Shown here in pieces: positions 12,656 to 23,467 of a stretch of DNA of 64,000 bases (position 1 is its first letter; every line of letters starts with the position of its first letter). This DNA comes from Luzula sylvatica (lineage: Eukaryota; Streptophyta; Magnoliopsida; Poales; Juncaceae). A model generated the notes under the pieces. The model was not told the DNA's origin, searched no databases, and was given only the letters and a program-made list of their open reading frames with translations. Both the position numbers and the translations under genes were made by a program. The stretch spans positions 248,001 to 312,000 of the forward strand of contig CAMPEJ010000004.1 in assembly GCA_946800325.1 (NCBI GenBank), read 5' to 3'.

Positions 12656-14764
12656 AAATTTTGGTAAAATGTTATGTGGTAAAAGATACGATTCAAATGA
12701 TCTCAAAATACGTTATTTGAACTCCCCCAAAGCATAAACAGATTGTTTTGAATCGAAAAACAAACTGTCTTAGTGTTTGTAAATTTTGGTGAAATGTTAT
12801 CTGGAAAAAGATACGATTCAAATGATCTCAAAATACGTTATTTGAACTCCCCAAAGCATAAACAGATTGTTTTGAATCGAAAAACAAACTTTCTTAGTGT
12901 TTGTAAATTTTGGTGAAATGTTATGTGGTAAAATATACGATTCAAATGATCTCAAAATATGTTATTTGAACTCCCCAAAGCATAAACAGATTGTTTTGAA
13001 TCGAAAAACAAACTTTCTTAGTGTTTGTAAATTTTGGTGAAATGTTATGTCGTAAAAGATACGATTCAAATGATCTCAAAATACGTTATTTGAACTCCCC
13101 AAAGCATAAACAGATTGTTTTGAATCGAAAAACAAACTGTCTTAGTGTTTGTAAATTTTGGTGAAATGTTATATGGAAAAAGATACGATTCAAATGATCT
13201 CAAAATACGTTATTTGAACTCCCCAAAGCATAAACAAGTTGTTTTGAATCGAAAAACAAACTTTCTTAGTGTTTGTAAATTTTGGTGAAATGTTATGTGG
13301 TAAAAGATACGATTCAAATGATCTCAAAATACGTTATTTGAACTCCCCAAAGCATAAACAGATTGTTTTGAATCGAAAAACAAACTGTCTTAGTGTTTGT
13401 AAATTTTGGTGAAATGTTATCTGGAAAAAGATACGATTCAAATGATCTCAAAATACGTTATTTGAACTCCCCAAAGCATAAACAGATTGTTTTGAATCGA
13501 AAAACAAACTTTCTTAGTGTTTGTAAATTTTGGTGAAATGTTATGTTGTAAAATATACGATTCAAATGATCTCAAAATATGTTATTTGAACTCCCCAAAG
13601 CATAAACAGATTGTTTTGAATCGAAAAACAAACTTTCTTAGTGTTTGTAAATTTTGGTGAAATGTTATGTGGTAAAAGATACGATTCGAATGATCTAAAA
13701 ATATGTTATTTGAACTCCCCAAAGCATAAACAGATTGTTTTGAATCGAAAAACAAACTTTCTTAGTGTTTGTAAATTTTGGTGAAATGTTATGTGGTAAA
13801 AGATACGATTCGAATGATCTAAAAATATGTTATTTGAACTCCCCAAAGCATAAACAGATTGTTTTGAATCGAAAAACAAACTTTCTTAGTGTTTGTAAAT
13901 TTTGGTAAAATGTTATGTGGTAAAAGATACGATTCAAATGATCTCAAAATACGTTATTTGAACTCCCCAAAGCATAAACAGATTGTTTTGAATCGAAAAA
14001 CAAACTTTCTTAGTGTTTGTAAATTTTGGTGAAATGTTATGTCGTAAAAGATACGATTCAAATGATCTCAAAATACGTTATTTGAACTCCCCAAAGCATA
14101 AACAGATTGTTTTGAATCGAAAAACGAACTGTCTTAGTGTTTGTAAATTTTGGTGAAATGTTATATGGAAAAAGATACGATTGAAATGATCTCAAAATAC
14201 GTTATTTGAACTCCCCAAAGCATAAACAAATTGTTGTGAATCGAAAAACAAACTTTCTTAGTGTTTGTAAATTTTGGTAAAATGTTATGTGTTAAAAGAT
14301 ACGATTCAAATGATCTCAAAATACGTTATTTGAACTCCCGAAAGCATAAACAGATTGTTTTGAATCGAAAAACAAACTTTCTTAGTGTTTGTAAATTTTG
14401 GGGAAATGTTATGTGGTAAAAGATACGATTCAAATGATCTCAAAATACGTTATTTGAACTCCCCAAAGCATAAACAGATTGTTTTGAATCGAAAAACAAA
14501 CTTTCTTAGTGTTTGTAAATTTTGGTGAAATGTTATGTGGTAAAAGATACGATTCAAATGATCTCAAAATACGTTATTTGAACTCCCCAAAGCATAAACA
14601 GATTGTTTTGAATCGAAAAACAAACTTTCTTAGTGTTTGTAAATTTTGGTGAAATGTTATGTGGTAAAAGATACGATTCGAATGATCTCAAAATACGTTA
14701 TTTGAACTCCCCAAAGCATAAACAGATTGTTTTGAATCGAAAAACAAACTTTCTTAGTGTTTGT
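12656..14764 (+). repeat. 17-monomer composite HOR (2109 bp)
   Basis: The first ten monomers follow the 10-mer variant (m1 to m4, 'aacaagttg', second ctgg copy at 13401, 'gttgtaaaatat', two 'ttcgaat/ctaaaaatatg' copies). The rest follows the 12-mer from a 'gtaaaatg' copy through gtcgt, m5 and m6, then consensus copies and a 'ttcgaat' copy. The segment 14021-14520 shares 'aaaaacgaactg' and 'ttttggggaaatg' with 2990-3370, so it derives from, or donated to, that older-looking block. Confidence 0.78.
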
Positions 14765-16253
14765 AAATTTTGGTAAAATGTTATGTGGTAAAAGATACGA
14801 TTCAAATGATCTCAAAATACGTTATTTGAACTCCCCCAAAGCATAAACAGATTGTTTTGAATCGAAAAACAAACTGTCTTAGTGTTTGTAAATTTTGGTG
14901 AAATGTTATCTGGAAAAAGATACGATTCAAATGATCTCAAAATACGTTATTTGAACTCCCCAAAGCATAAACAGATTGTTTTGAATCGAAAAACAAACTT
15001 TCTTAGTGTTTGTAAATTTTGGCGAAATGTTATGTGGTAAAATATACGATTCAAATGATCTCAAAATATGTTATTTGAACTCCCCAAAGCATAAACAGAT
15101 TGTTTTGAATCGAAAAACAAACTTTCTTAGTGTTTGTAAATTTTGGTGAAATGTTATGTCGTAAAAGATACGATTCAAATGATCTCAAAATACGTTATTT
15201 GAACTCCCCAAAGCATAAACAGATTGTTTTGAATCGAAAAACAAACTGTCTTAGTGTTTGTAAATTTTGGTGAAATGTTATATGGAAAAAGATACGATTG
15301 AAATGATCTCAAAATACGTTATTTGAACTCCCCAAAGCATAAACAAATTGTTGTGAATCGAAAAACAAACTTTCTTAGTGTTTGTAAATTTTGGTAAAAT
15401 GTTATGTGTTAAAAGATACGATTCAAATGATCTCAAAATACGTTATTTGAACTCCCGAAAGCATAAACAGATTGTTTTGAATCGAAAAACAAACTTTCTT
15501 AGTGTTTGTAAATTTTGGTGAAATGTTATGTGGTAAAAGATACGATTCAAATGATCTCAAAATACGTTATTTGAACTCCCCAAAGCATAAACAGATTGTT
15601 TTGAATCGAAAAACAAACTTTCTTAGTGTTTGTAAATTTTGGTGAAATGTTATGTGGTAAAAGATACGATTCAAATGATCTCAAAATACGTTATTTGAAC
15701 TCCCCAAAGCATAAACAGATTGTTTTGAATCGAAAAACAAACTTTCTTAGTGTTTGTAAATTTTGGTGAAATGTTATGTGGTAAAAGATACGATTCGAAT
15801 GATCTCAAAATACGTTATTTGAACTCCCCAAAGCATAAACATATTGTTTTGAATCGAAAAACAAACTTTCTTAGTGTTTGTAAATTTTGGTGAAATGTTA
15901 TGTGGTAAAAGATACGATTCGAATGATCTCAAAATACGTTATTTGAACTCCCCAAAGCATAAACAGATTGTTTTGAATCGAAAAACAAACTTTCTTAGTG
16001 TTTGTAAATTTTGGTGAAATGTTATGTGGTAAAAGATACGATTCGAATGATCTAAAAATATGTTATTTGAACTCCCCAAAGCATAAACATATTGTTTTGA
16101 ATCGAAAAACAAACTTTCTTAGTGTTCGTAAATTTTGGTGAAATGTTATGTGGTAAAAGATACGATTCGAATGATCTCAAAATACGTTATTTGAACTCCC
16201 CAAAGCATAAACAGATTGTTTTGAATCGAAAAACAAACTTTCTTAGTGTTTGT
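14765..16253 (+). repeat. 12-monomer HOR copy (1489 bp)
   Basis: Canonical m1 to m12 order. One private change in m3 ('ttggcgaaatg', about 15022). Confidence 0.87.
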
Positions 16254-17742
16254 AAATTTTGGTAAAATGTTATGTGGTAAAAGATACGATTCAAATGATC
16301 TCAAAATACGTTATTTGAACTCCCCCAAAGCATAAACAGATTGTTTTGAATCGAAAAACAAACTGTCTTAGTGTTTGTAAATTTTGGTGAAATGTTATAT
16401 GGAAAAAGATACGATTGAAATGATCTCAAAATACGTTATTTGAACTCCCCAAAGCATAAACAAATTGTTGTGAATCGAAAAACAAACTTTCTTAGTGTTT
16501 GTAAATTTTGGTAAAATGTTATGTGTTAAAAGATACGATTCAAATGATCTCAAAATACGTTATTTGAACTCCCGAAAGCATAAACAGATTGTTTTGAATC
16601 GAAAAACAAACTGTCTTAGTGTTTGTAAATTTTGGTGAAATGTTATGTCGTAAAAGATACGATTCAAATGATCTCAAAATACGTTATTTGAACTCCCCAA
16701 AGCATAAACAGATTGTTTTGAATCGAAAAACAAACTGTCTTAGTGTTTGTAAATTTTGGTGAAATGTTATATGGAAAAAGATACGATTGAAATGATCTCA
16801 AAATACGTTATTTGAACTCCCCAAAGCATAAACAAATTGTTGTGAATCGAAAAACAAACTTTCTTAGTGTTTGTAAATTTTGGTAAAATGTTATGTGTTA
16901 AAAGATACGATTCAAATGATCTCAAAATACGTTATTTGAACTCCCGAAAGCATAAACAGATTGTTTTGAATCGAAAAACAAACTTTCTTAGTGTTTGTAA
17001 ATTTTGGTGAAATGTTATGTGGTAAAAGATACGATTCAAATGATCTCAAAATACGTTATTTGAACTCCCCAAAGCATAAACAGATTGTTTTGAATCGAAA
17101 AACAAACTTTCTTAGTGTTTGTAAATTTTGGTGAAATGTTATGTGGTAAAAGATACGATTCAAATGATCTCAAAATACGTTATTTGAACTCCCCAAAGCA
17201 TAAACAGATTGTTTTGAATCGAAAAACAAACTTTCTTAGTGTTTGTAAATTTTGGTGAAATGTTATGTGGTAAAAGATACGATTCGAATGATCTCAAAAT
17301 ACGTTATTTGAACTCCCCAAAGCATAAACATATTGTTTTGAATCGAAAAACAAACTTTCTTAGTGTTTGTAAATTTTGGTGAAATGTTATGTGGTAAAAG
17401 ATACGATTCGAATGATCTCAAAATACGTTATTTGAACTCCCCAAAGCATAAACAGATTGTTTTGAATCGAAAAACAAACTTTCTTAGTGTTTGTAAATTT
17501 TGGTGAAATGTTATGTGGTAAAAGATACGATTCGAATGATCTAAAAATATGTTATTTGAACTCCCCAAAGCATAAACATATTGTTTTGAATCGAAAAACA
17601 AACTTTCTTAGTGTTCGTAAATTTTGGTGAAATGTTATGTGGTAAAAGATACGATTCGAATGATCTCAAAATACGTTATTTGAACTCCCCAAAGCATAAA
17701 CAGATTGTTTTGAATCGAAAAACAAACTTTCTTAGTGTTTGT
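16254..17742 (+). repeat. 12-mer HOR with two monomers swapped (1489 bp)
   Basis: Length and register are canonical, but positions 2 and 3 of the unit (16379-16502 and 16503-16626) are not m2 and m3. They are an m5-type copy ('atatgg', 'gattgaaatg', 'gttgtg') and an m6-type copy ('gtgttaaaag', 'cccgaaagc') ending in 'aaactgtctt'. m4, m5 and m6 then follow normally, so the m5-m6 pair occurs twice and the m2-m3 pair is missing. Confidence 0.85.
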
Positions 17743-18140
17743 AAATTTTGGTAAAATGTTATGTGGTAAAAGATACGATTCAAATGATCTCAAAATACGT
17801 TATTTGAACTCCCCCAAAGCATAAACAGATTGTTTTGAATCGAAAAACAAACTGTCTTAGTGTTTGTAAATTTTGGTGAAATGTTATCTGGAAAAAGATA
17901 CGATTCAAATGATCTCAAAATACGTTATTTGAACTCCCCAAAGCATAAACAGATTGTTTTGAATCGAAAAACAAACTTTCTTAGTGTTTGTAAATTTTGG
18001 TGAAATGTTATGTGGTAAAATATACGATTCAAATGATCTCAAAATATGTTATTTGAACTCCCCAAAGCATAAACAGATTGTTTTGAATCGAAAAACAAAC
18101 TTTCTTAGTGTTTGTAAATTTTGGTGAAATGTTATGTCTG

Positions 18141-18266
18141 ATTCTTCAAGAGTGTGTCGAGGACAATACGTAAATGCTCCTCATGCTGCTCCCGGTCCCG
18201 GGAGTATATAAGGATGTCGTCAATAAACAAAACAACAAAGGTATCCTTTCTATGCTCGGAACGTGC
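18141..18266 (-). pseudogene. Ty3/gypsy reverse transcriptase fragment
   Basis: On the minus strand, 18245 to 18141 reads as 35 codons without a stop. They include FIDDILIYS, which holds the catalytic aspartate pair of the reverse-transcriptase palm (xxDD box), followed by the [20 protein letters not shown] helix that follows it in plant Ty3/gypsy elements. The match to the family begins at the D of 'DTFVV'. Further upstream the frame stays open only to a TAG at 18267-18269 and no longer resembles RT. It stops at the left junction of the insert. It is a dead remnant: no start, no finger or thumb regions, no RNase H or integrase. It could come straight from a nuclear retrotransposon or from a retroelement fragment already resident in mitochondrial DNA. 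Confidence 0.87.
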
Positions 18267-18295
18267 CTACGAGTTCGTCTTTTGTGCTCGGAACG
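18253..18295 (+). repeat. 11-bp direct repeat in the insert
   Basis: 'tgctcggaacg' occurs at 18253-18263 and again at 18285-18295, 32 bp apart. No function is apparent. It may mark a small duplication in the source DNA just upstream of the RT homology boundary. Confidence 0.7.
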
Positions 18296-18381
18296 ATTCT
18301 CCTAATGTTCCTTCCAGGAAAGACTCGCACTTGGACTACGCTTTCTTCCTTTTTTGAACTGACGAAGGTCTTCTATTTACC

Positions 18382-18392
18382 CCGCTTCGCGG
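18382..18392. repeat. Small GC-rich hairpin in the insert
   Basis: 'ccgc-ttc-gcgg' forms a 4-bp stem with a 3-base loop. It lacks a following T-run, so it is not called a terminator. Short GC-rich hairpins like this are common in plant mitochondrial spacers. Confidence 0.5.
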
Positions 18393-19856
18393 CCCCATTC
18401 CGGAGCTCTCGTGGCTAGGCGCTCTGGGTCAACCATCTTCTTGTTCAAGAAGTAAGAATTGCGTATCAAGCATGGAATCTTGGAAAGTCGAATTTGCTTA
18501 TCAATACGCAAATATGCCCTTTTTCTTAGATTATGCAACCCCATCTTTTGATGCTTCAACCACGGGTTCATATCCTGTGCGTCTGACCCTCACTCCTTTG
18601 TTTCCAAGTGACTTAGCCGACTTACCCGCTCCAGCCTTTGTTTCATCTCTGCCCGCTCAACTAGAAGTGTGTTTTCAATATTCCTCCGGAGCTGAAGGTA
18701 CGGATTGAAGAAAGGTCGGTCAGGCCAGTGCTGATGGGAAGAGCTTTCCTTTTCCAGAAAAGAAAGAAAGATACGATTCAAATGATCTCAAAATACGTTA
18801 TTTGAACTCCCCAAAGCATAAACAGATTGTTTTGAATCGAAAAACAAACTGTCTTAGTGTTTGTAAATTTTGGTGAAATGTTATATGGAAAAAGATACGA
18901 TTGAAATGATCTCAAAATACGTTATTTGAACTCCCCAAAGCATAAACAAATTGTTGTGAATCGAAAAACAAACTTTCTTAGTGTTTGTAAATTTTGGTAA
19001 AATGTTATGTGTTAAAAGATACGATTCAAATGATCTCAAAATACGTTATTTGAACTCCCGAAAGCATAAACAGATTGTTTTGAATCGAAAAACAAACTTT
19101 CTTAGTGTTTGTAAATTTTGGTGAAATGTTATGTGGTAAAAGATACGATTCAAATGATCTCAAAATACGTTATTTGAACTCCCCAAAGCATAAACAGATT
19201 GTTTTGAATCGAAAAACAAACTTTCTTAGTGTTTGTAAATTTTGGTGAAATGTTATGTGGTAAAAGATACGATTCAAATGATCTCAAAATACGTTATTTG
19301 AACTCCCCAAAGCATAAACAGATTGTTTTGAATCGAAAAACAAACTTTCTTAGTGTTTGTAAATTTTGGTGAAATGTTATGTGGTAAAAGATACGATTCG
19401 AATGATCTCAAAATACGTTATTTGAACTCCCCAAAGCATAAACATATTGTTTTGAATCGAAAAACAAACTTTCTTAGTGTTTGTAAATTTTGGTGAAATG
19501 TTATGTGGTAAAAGATACGATTCGAATGATCTCAAAATACGTTATTTGAACTCCCCAAAGCATAAACAGATTGTTTTGAATCGAAAAACAAACTTTCTTA
19601 GTGTTTGTAAATTTTGGTGAAATGTTATGTGGTAAAAGATACGATTCGAATGATCTAAAAATATGTTATTTGAACTCCCCAAAGCATAAACATATTGTTT
19701 TGAATCGAAAAACAAACTTTCTTAGTGTTCGTAAATTTTGGTGAAATGTTATGTGGTAAAAGATACGATTCGAATGATCTCAAAATACGTTATTTGAACT
19801 CCCCAAAGCATAAACAGATTGTTTTGAATCGAAAAACAAACTTTCTTAGTGTTTGT

Positions 19857-21097
19857 AAATTTTGGTAAAATGTTATGTGGTAAAAGATACGATTCAAATG
19901 ATCTCAAAATACGTTATTTGAACTCCCCCAAAGCATAAACAGATTGTTTTGAATCGAAAAACAAACTGTCTTAGTGTTTGTAAATTTTGGTGAAATGTTA
20001 TCTGGAAAAAGATACGATTCAAATGATCTCAAAATACGTTATTTGAACTCCCCAAAGCATAAACAGATTGTTTTGAATCGAAAAACAAACTTTCTTAGTG
20101 TTTGTAAATTTTGGTGAAATGTTATGTGGTAAAATATACGATTCAAATGATCTCAAAATATGTTATTTGAACTCCCCAAAGCATAAACAGATTGTTTTGA
20201 ATCGAAAAACAAACTTTCTTAGTGTTTGTAAATTTTGGTGAAATGTTATGTCGTAAAAGATACGATTCAAATGATCTCAAAATACGTTATTTGAACTCCC
20301 CAAAGCATAAACAGATTGTTTTGAATCGAAAAACAAACTGTCTTAGTGTTTGTAAATTTTGGTGAAATGTTATATGGAAAAAGATACGATTCAAATGATC
20401 TCAAAATACGTTATTTGAACTCCCCAAAGCATAAACAAGTTGTTTTGAATCGAAAAACAAACTTTCTTAGTGTTTGTAAATTTTGGTGAAATGTTATGTG
20501 GTAAAAGATACGATTCAAATGATCTCAAAATACGTTATTTGAACTCCCCAAAGCATAAACAGATTGTTTTGAATCGAAAAACAAACTGTCTTAGTGTTTG
20601 TAAATTTTGGTGAAATGTTATCTGGAAAAAGATACGATTCAAATGATCTCAAAATACGTTATTTGAACTCCCCAAAGCATAAACAGATTGTTTTGAATCG
20701 AAAAACAAACTTTCTTAGTGTTTGTAAATTTTGGTGAAATGTTATGTTGTAAAATATACGATTCAAATGATCTCAAAATATGTTATTTGAACTCCCCAAA
20801 GCATAAACAGATTGTTTTGAATCGAAAAACAAACTTTCTTAGTGTTTGTAAATTTTGGTGAAATGTTATGTGGTAAAAGATACGATTCGAATGATCTAAA
20901 AATATGTTATTTGAACTCCCCAAAGCATAAACAGATTGTTTTGAATCGAAAAACAAACTTTCTTAGTGTTTGTAAATTTTGGTGAAATGTTATGTGGTAA
21001 AAGATACGATTCGAATGATCTCAAAATACGTTATTTGAACTCCCCAAAGCATAAACAGATTGTTTTGAATCGAAAAACAAACTTTCTTAGTGTTTGT
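19857..21097 (+). repeat. 10-monomer HOR variant (1241 bp)
   Basis: Near-copy of 8437-9677: m1 to m3, gtcgt, atatgg with 'aacaagttg', consensus with 'aaactgtctt', a second ctgg copy (tctgg at 20621), 'gttgtaaaatat', and two 'ttcgaat' copies. It differs from the earlier copy mainly in having 'gtcgt' rather than 'gtggt' in the fourth monomer. Confidence 0.84.
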
Positions 21098-22586
21098 AAA
21101 TTTTGGTAAAATGTTATGTGGTAAAAGATACGATTCAAATGATCTCAAAATACGTTATTTGAACTCCCCCAAAGCATAAACAGATTGTTTTGAATCGAAA
21201 AACAAACTGTCTTAGTGTTTGTAAATTTTGGTGAAATGTTATCTGGAAAAAGATACGATTCAAATGATCTCAAAATACGTTATTTGAACTCCCCAAAGCA
21301 TAAACAGATTGTTTTGAATCGAAAAACAAACTTTCTTAGTGTTTGTAAATTTTGGTGAAATGTTATGTGGTAAAATATACGATTCAAATGATCTCAAAAT
21401 ATGTTATTTGAACTCCCCAAAGCATAAACAGATTGTTTTGAATCGAAAAACAAACTTTCTTAGTGTTTGTAAATTTTGGTGAAATGTTATGTCGTAAAAG
21501 ATACGATTCAAATGATCTCAAAATACGTTATTTGAACTCCCCAAAGCATAAACAGATTGTTTTGAATCGAAAAACAAACTGTCTTAGTGTTTGTAAATTT
21601 TGGTGAAATGTTATATGGAAAAAGATACGATTGAAATGATCTCAAAATACGTTATTTGAACTCCCCAAAGCATAAACAAATTGTTGTGAATCGAAAAACA
21701 AACTTTCTTAGTGTTTGTAAATTTTGGTAAAATGTTATGTGTTAAAAGATACGATTCAAATGATCTCAAAATACGTTATTTGAACTCCCGAAAGCATAAA
21801 CAGATTGTTTTGAATCGAAAAACAAACTTTCTTAGTGTTTGTAAATTTTGGTGAAATGTTATGTGGTAAAAGATACGATTCAAATGATCTCAAAATACGT
21901 TATTTGAACTCCCCAAAGCATAAACAGATTGTTTTGAATCGAAAAACAAACTTTCTTAGTGTTTGTAAATTTTGGTGAAATGTTATGTGGTAAAAGATAC
22001 GATTCAAATGATCTCAAAATACGTTATTTGAACTCCCCAAAGCATAAACAGATTGTTTTGAATCGAAAAACAAACTTTCTTAGTGTTTGTAAATTTTGGT
22101 GAAATGTTATGTGGTAAAAGATACGATTCGAATGATCTCAAAATACGTTATTTGAACTCCCCAAAGCATAAACATATTGTTTTGAATCGAAAAACAAACT
22201 TTCTTAGTGTTTGTAAATTTTGGTGAAATGTTATGTGGTAAAAGATACGATTCGAATGATCTCAAAATACGTTATTTGAACTCCCCAAAGCATAAACAGA
22301 TTGTTTTGAATCGAAAAACAAACTTTCTTAGTGTTTGTAAATTTTGGTGAAATGTTATGTGGTAAAAGATACGATTCGAATGATCTAAAAATATGTTATT
22401 TGAACTCCCCAAAGCATAAACATATTGTTTTGAATCGAAAAACAAACTTTCTTAGTGTTCGTAAATTTTGGTGAAATGTTATGTGGTAAAAGATACGATT
22501 CGAATGATCTCAAAATACGTTATTTGAACTCCCCAAAGCATAAACAGATTGTTTTGAATCGAAAAACAAACTTTCTTAGTGTTTGT
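21098..22586 (+). repeat. 12-monomer HOR copy (1489 bp)
   Basis: Canonical m1 to m12 order. m2 markers at 21242 and 22731 are 1489 bp apart. Confidence 0.87.
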
Positions 22587-23467
22587 AAATTTTGGTAAAA
22601 TGTTATGTGGTAAAAGATACGATTCAAATGATCTCAAAATACGTTATTTGAACTCCCCCAAAGCATAAACAGATTGTTTTGAATCGAAAAACAAACTGTC
22701 TTAGTGTTTGTAAATTTTGGTGAAATGTTATCTGGAAAAAGATACGATTCAAATGATCTCAAAATACGTTATTTGAACTCCCCAAAGCATAAACAGATTG
22801 TTTTGAATCGAAAAACAAACTTTCTTAGTGTTTGTAAATTTTGGTGAAATGTTATGTGGTAAAATATACGATTCAAATGATCTCAAAATATGTTATTTGA
22901 ACTCCCCAAAGCATAAACAGATTGTTTTGAATCGAAAAACAAACTTTCTTAGTGTTTGTAAATTTTGGTGAAATGTTATGTCGTAAAAGATACGATTCAA
23001 ATGATCTCAAAATACGTTATTTGAACTCCCCAAAGCATAAACAGATTGTTTTGAATCGAAAAACAAACTGTCTTAGTGTTTGTAAATTTTGGTGAAATGT
23101 TATATGGAAAAAGATACGATTCAAATGATCTCAAAATACGTTATTTGAACTCCCCAAAGCATAAACAAGTTGTTTTGAATCGAAAAACAAACTTTCTTAG
23201 TGTTTGTAAATTTTGGTGAAATGTTATGTGGTAAAAGATACGATTCAAATGATCTCAAAATACGTTATTTGAACTCCCCTTTGAACTCCCCAAAGCATAA
23301 ACAGATTGTTTTGAATCGAAAAACAAACTTTCTTAGTGTTTGTAAATTTTGGTGAAATGTTATGTGGTAAAAGATACGATTCGAATGATCTCAAAATACT
23401 TTATTTGAACTCCCCAAAGCATAAACAGATTGTTTTGAATCGAAAAACAAACTTTCTTAGTGTTTGT
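22587..23467 (+). repeat. Truncated HOR with 12-bp duplication (881 bp)
   Basis: Seven monomers (m1 to m4, 'aacaagttg', one consensus copy, one 'ttcgaat/tactttat' copy) plus 1 bp from the five-C copy and a 12-bp tandem duplication. From 22712 the variant order matches 249 onward, so this unit begins the distant partner of the window's first 3 kb. Confidence 0.85.
23268..23291 (+). repeat. 12-bp tandem duplication within a monomer
   Basis: 'tttgaactcccc' is present twice in a row (23268-23279 and 23280-23291). Every other monomer has it once. The HOR bookkeeping (881 = 7 x 124 + 1 + 12) confirms the extra length. Confidence 0.95.

Larger units (their letters stand above)
1..18138 (+). repeat. 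124-bp satellite array, left block
   Basis: Head-to-tail copies of a 124-bp monomer fill this stretch. With the monomer phased to begin at 'aaattttggt', copies start at 1, 125, 249 and so on. The monomer is AT-rich; 36 of 124 bases are G or C in copy 1. Copies differ at a limited set of recurrent sites: positions 21-30, 40, 48-49, 56-57, 69-74, 82-85, 94, 110-113 and 122. These site combinations recur in fixed order, giving the higher-order repeats listed separately. No copy is inverted. No coding sequence, tRNA or promoter is supported anywhere in it. The array extends beyond base 1. A centromeric or heterochromatic role is inferred from scale, homogeneity and HOR structure, not shown. Confidence 0.98.
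18139..18766. other. 628-bp non-satellite insert (filler DNA)
   Basis: Visibly richer in G and C than the satellite and unrelated to it. The left junction follows 'gttatgtc', position 23 of an m4 monomer, where the C is m4-specific. On the right the satellite resumes at 'aaag' (18767-18770, monomer positions 27-30), a 4-bp overlap with the insert's own AAAG-rich end. Only three monomer bases (24-26) are missing. There is no target-site duplication, terminal inverted repeat or poly(A), so transposition is unlikely. The content is chimeric: a reverse-transcriptase fragment at the left end, then sequence I cannot assign. Repair of a double-strand break by end joining with captured DNA is the inference that fits best. 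Confidence 0.93.
18248..18766. other. Unassigned insert DNA, possibly mitochondrial
   Basis: No gene is recognised in these 519 bp. The texture (balanced GC, GC-rich short hairpin, purine-rich 'gaaaagaaagaaag' end, many short palindromes) is like plant mitochondrial intergenic DNA, and such genomes are known to carry gypsy RT fragments like the neighbouring one. That is a resemblance of style, not a match. Weak structure includes an 11-bp direct repeat, a small hairpin and a ctttt/aaaag inverted repeat near the right end. Open frames of 63-78 codons occur on both strands (18472-18708 plus; 18377-18571 minus) but show no recognisable domain. It could equally be a degraded part of a retrotransposon or nuclear filler DNA. 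Confidence 0.4.
17743..19856 (+). repeat. 12-mer HOR interrupted by the 628-bp insert
   Basis: m1 (17743), m2 (17868), m3 (17992) and the first 23 bp of m4 (18116-18138) precede the insert. m4 resumes at 18767, and m5 (18865) to m12 follow in order. The m2-to-m2 distance to the next unit (17887 to 20001) is 2114 bp, which is 1489 + 625. That matches a 628-bp insertion replacing 3 bp. Confidence 0.92.

Noticed and set aside
18154..18357. 67-codon plus-strand frame in the insert
   Set aside because: It is antisense to the reverse-transcriptase fragment, whose minus-strand translation has clear family motifs. The plus-strand product has none.
18382..18392. Rho-independent terminator
   Set aside because: The stem is only 4 bp and is not followed by a T-run; there is no transcription unit for it to end.
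18139..18766. Intact transposon or insertion sequence
   Set aside because: No terminal inverted repeats, no long terminal repeats, no target-site duplication and no transposase. Only a 35-residue RT scrap is present.
18377..18781. Frames of 63-78 codons in the unassigned part of the insert (18472-18708 plus; 18377-18571 and 18590-18781 minus)
   Set aside because: They overlap on opposite strands, have no recognisable domain, and one starts within satellite sequence. They are unsupported as genes, though a database match could change this.
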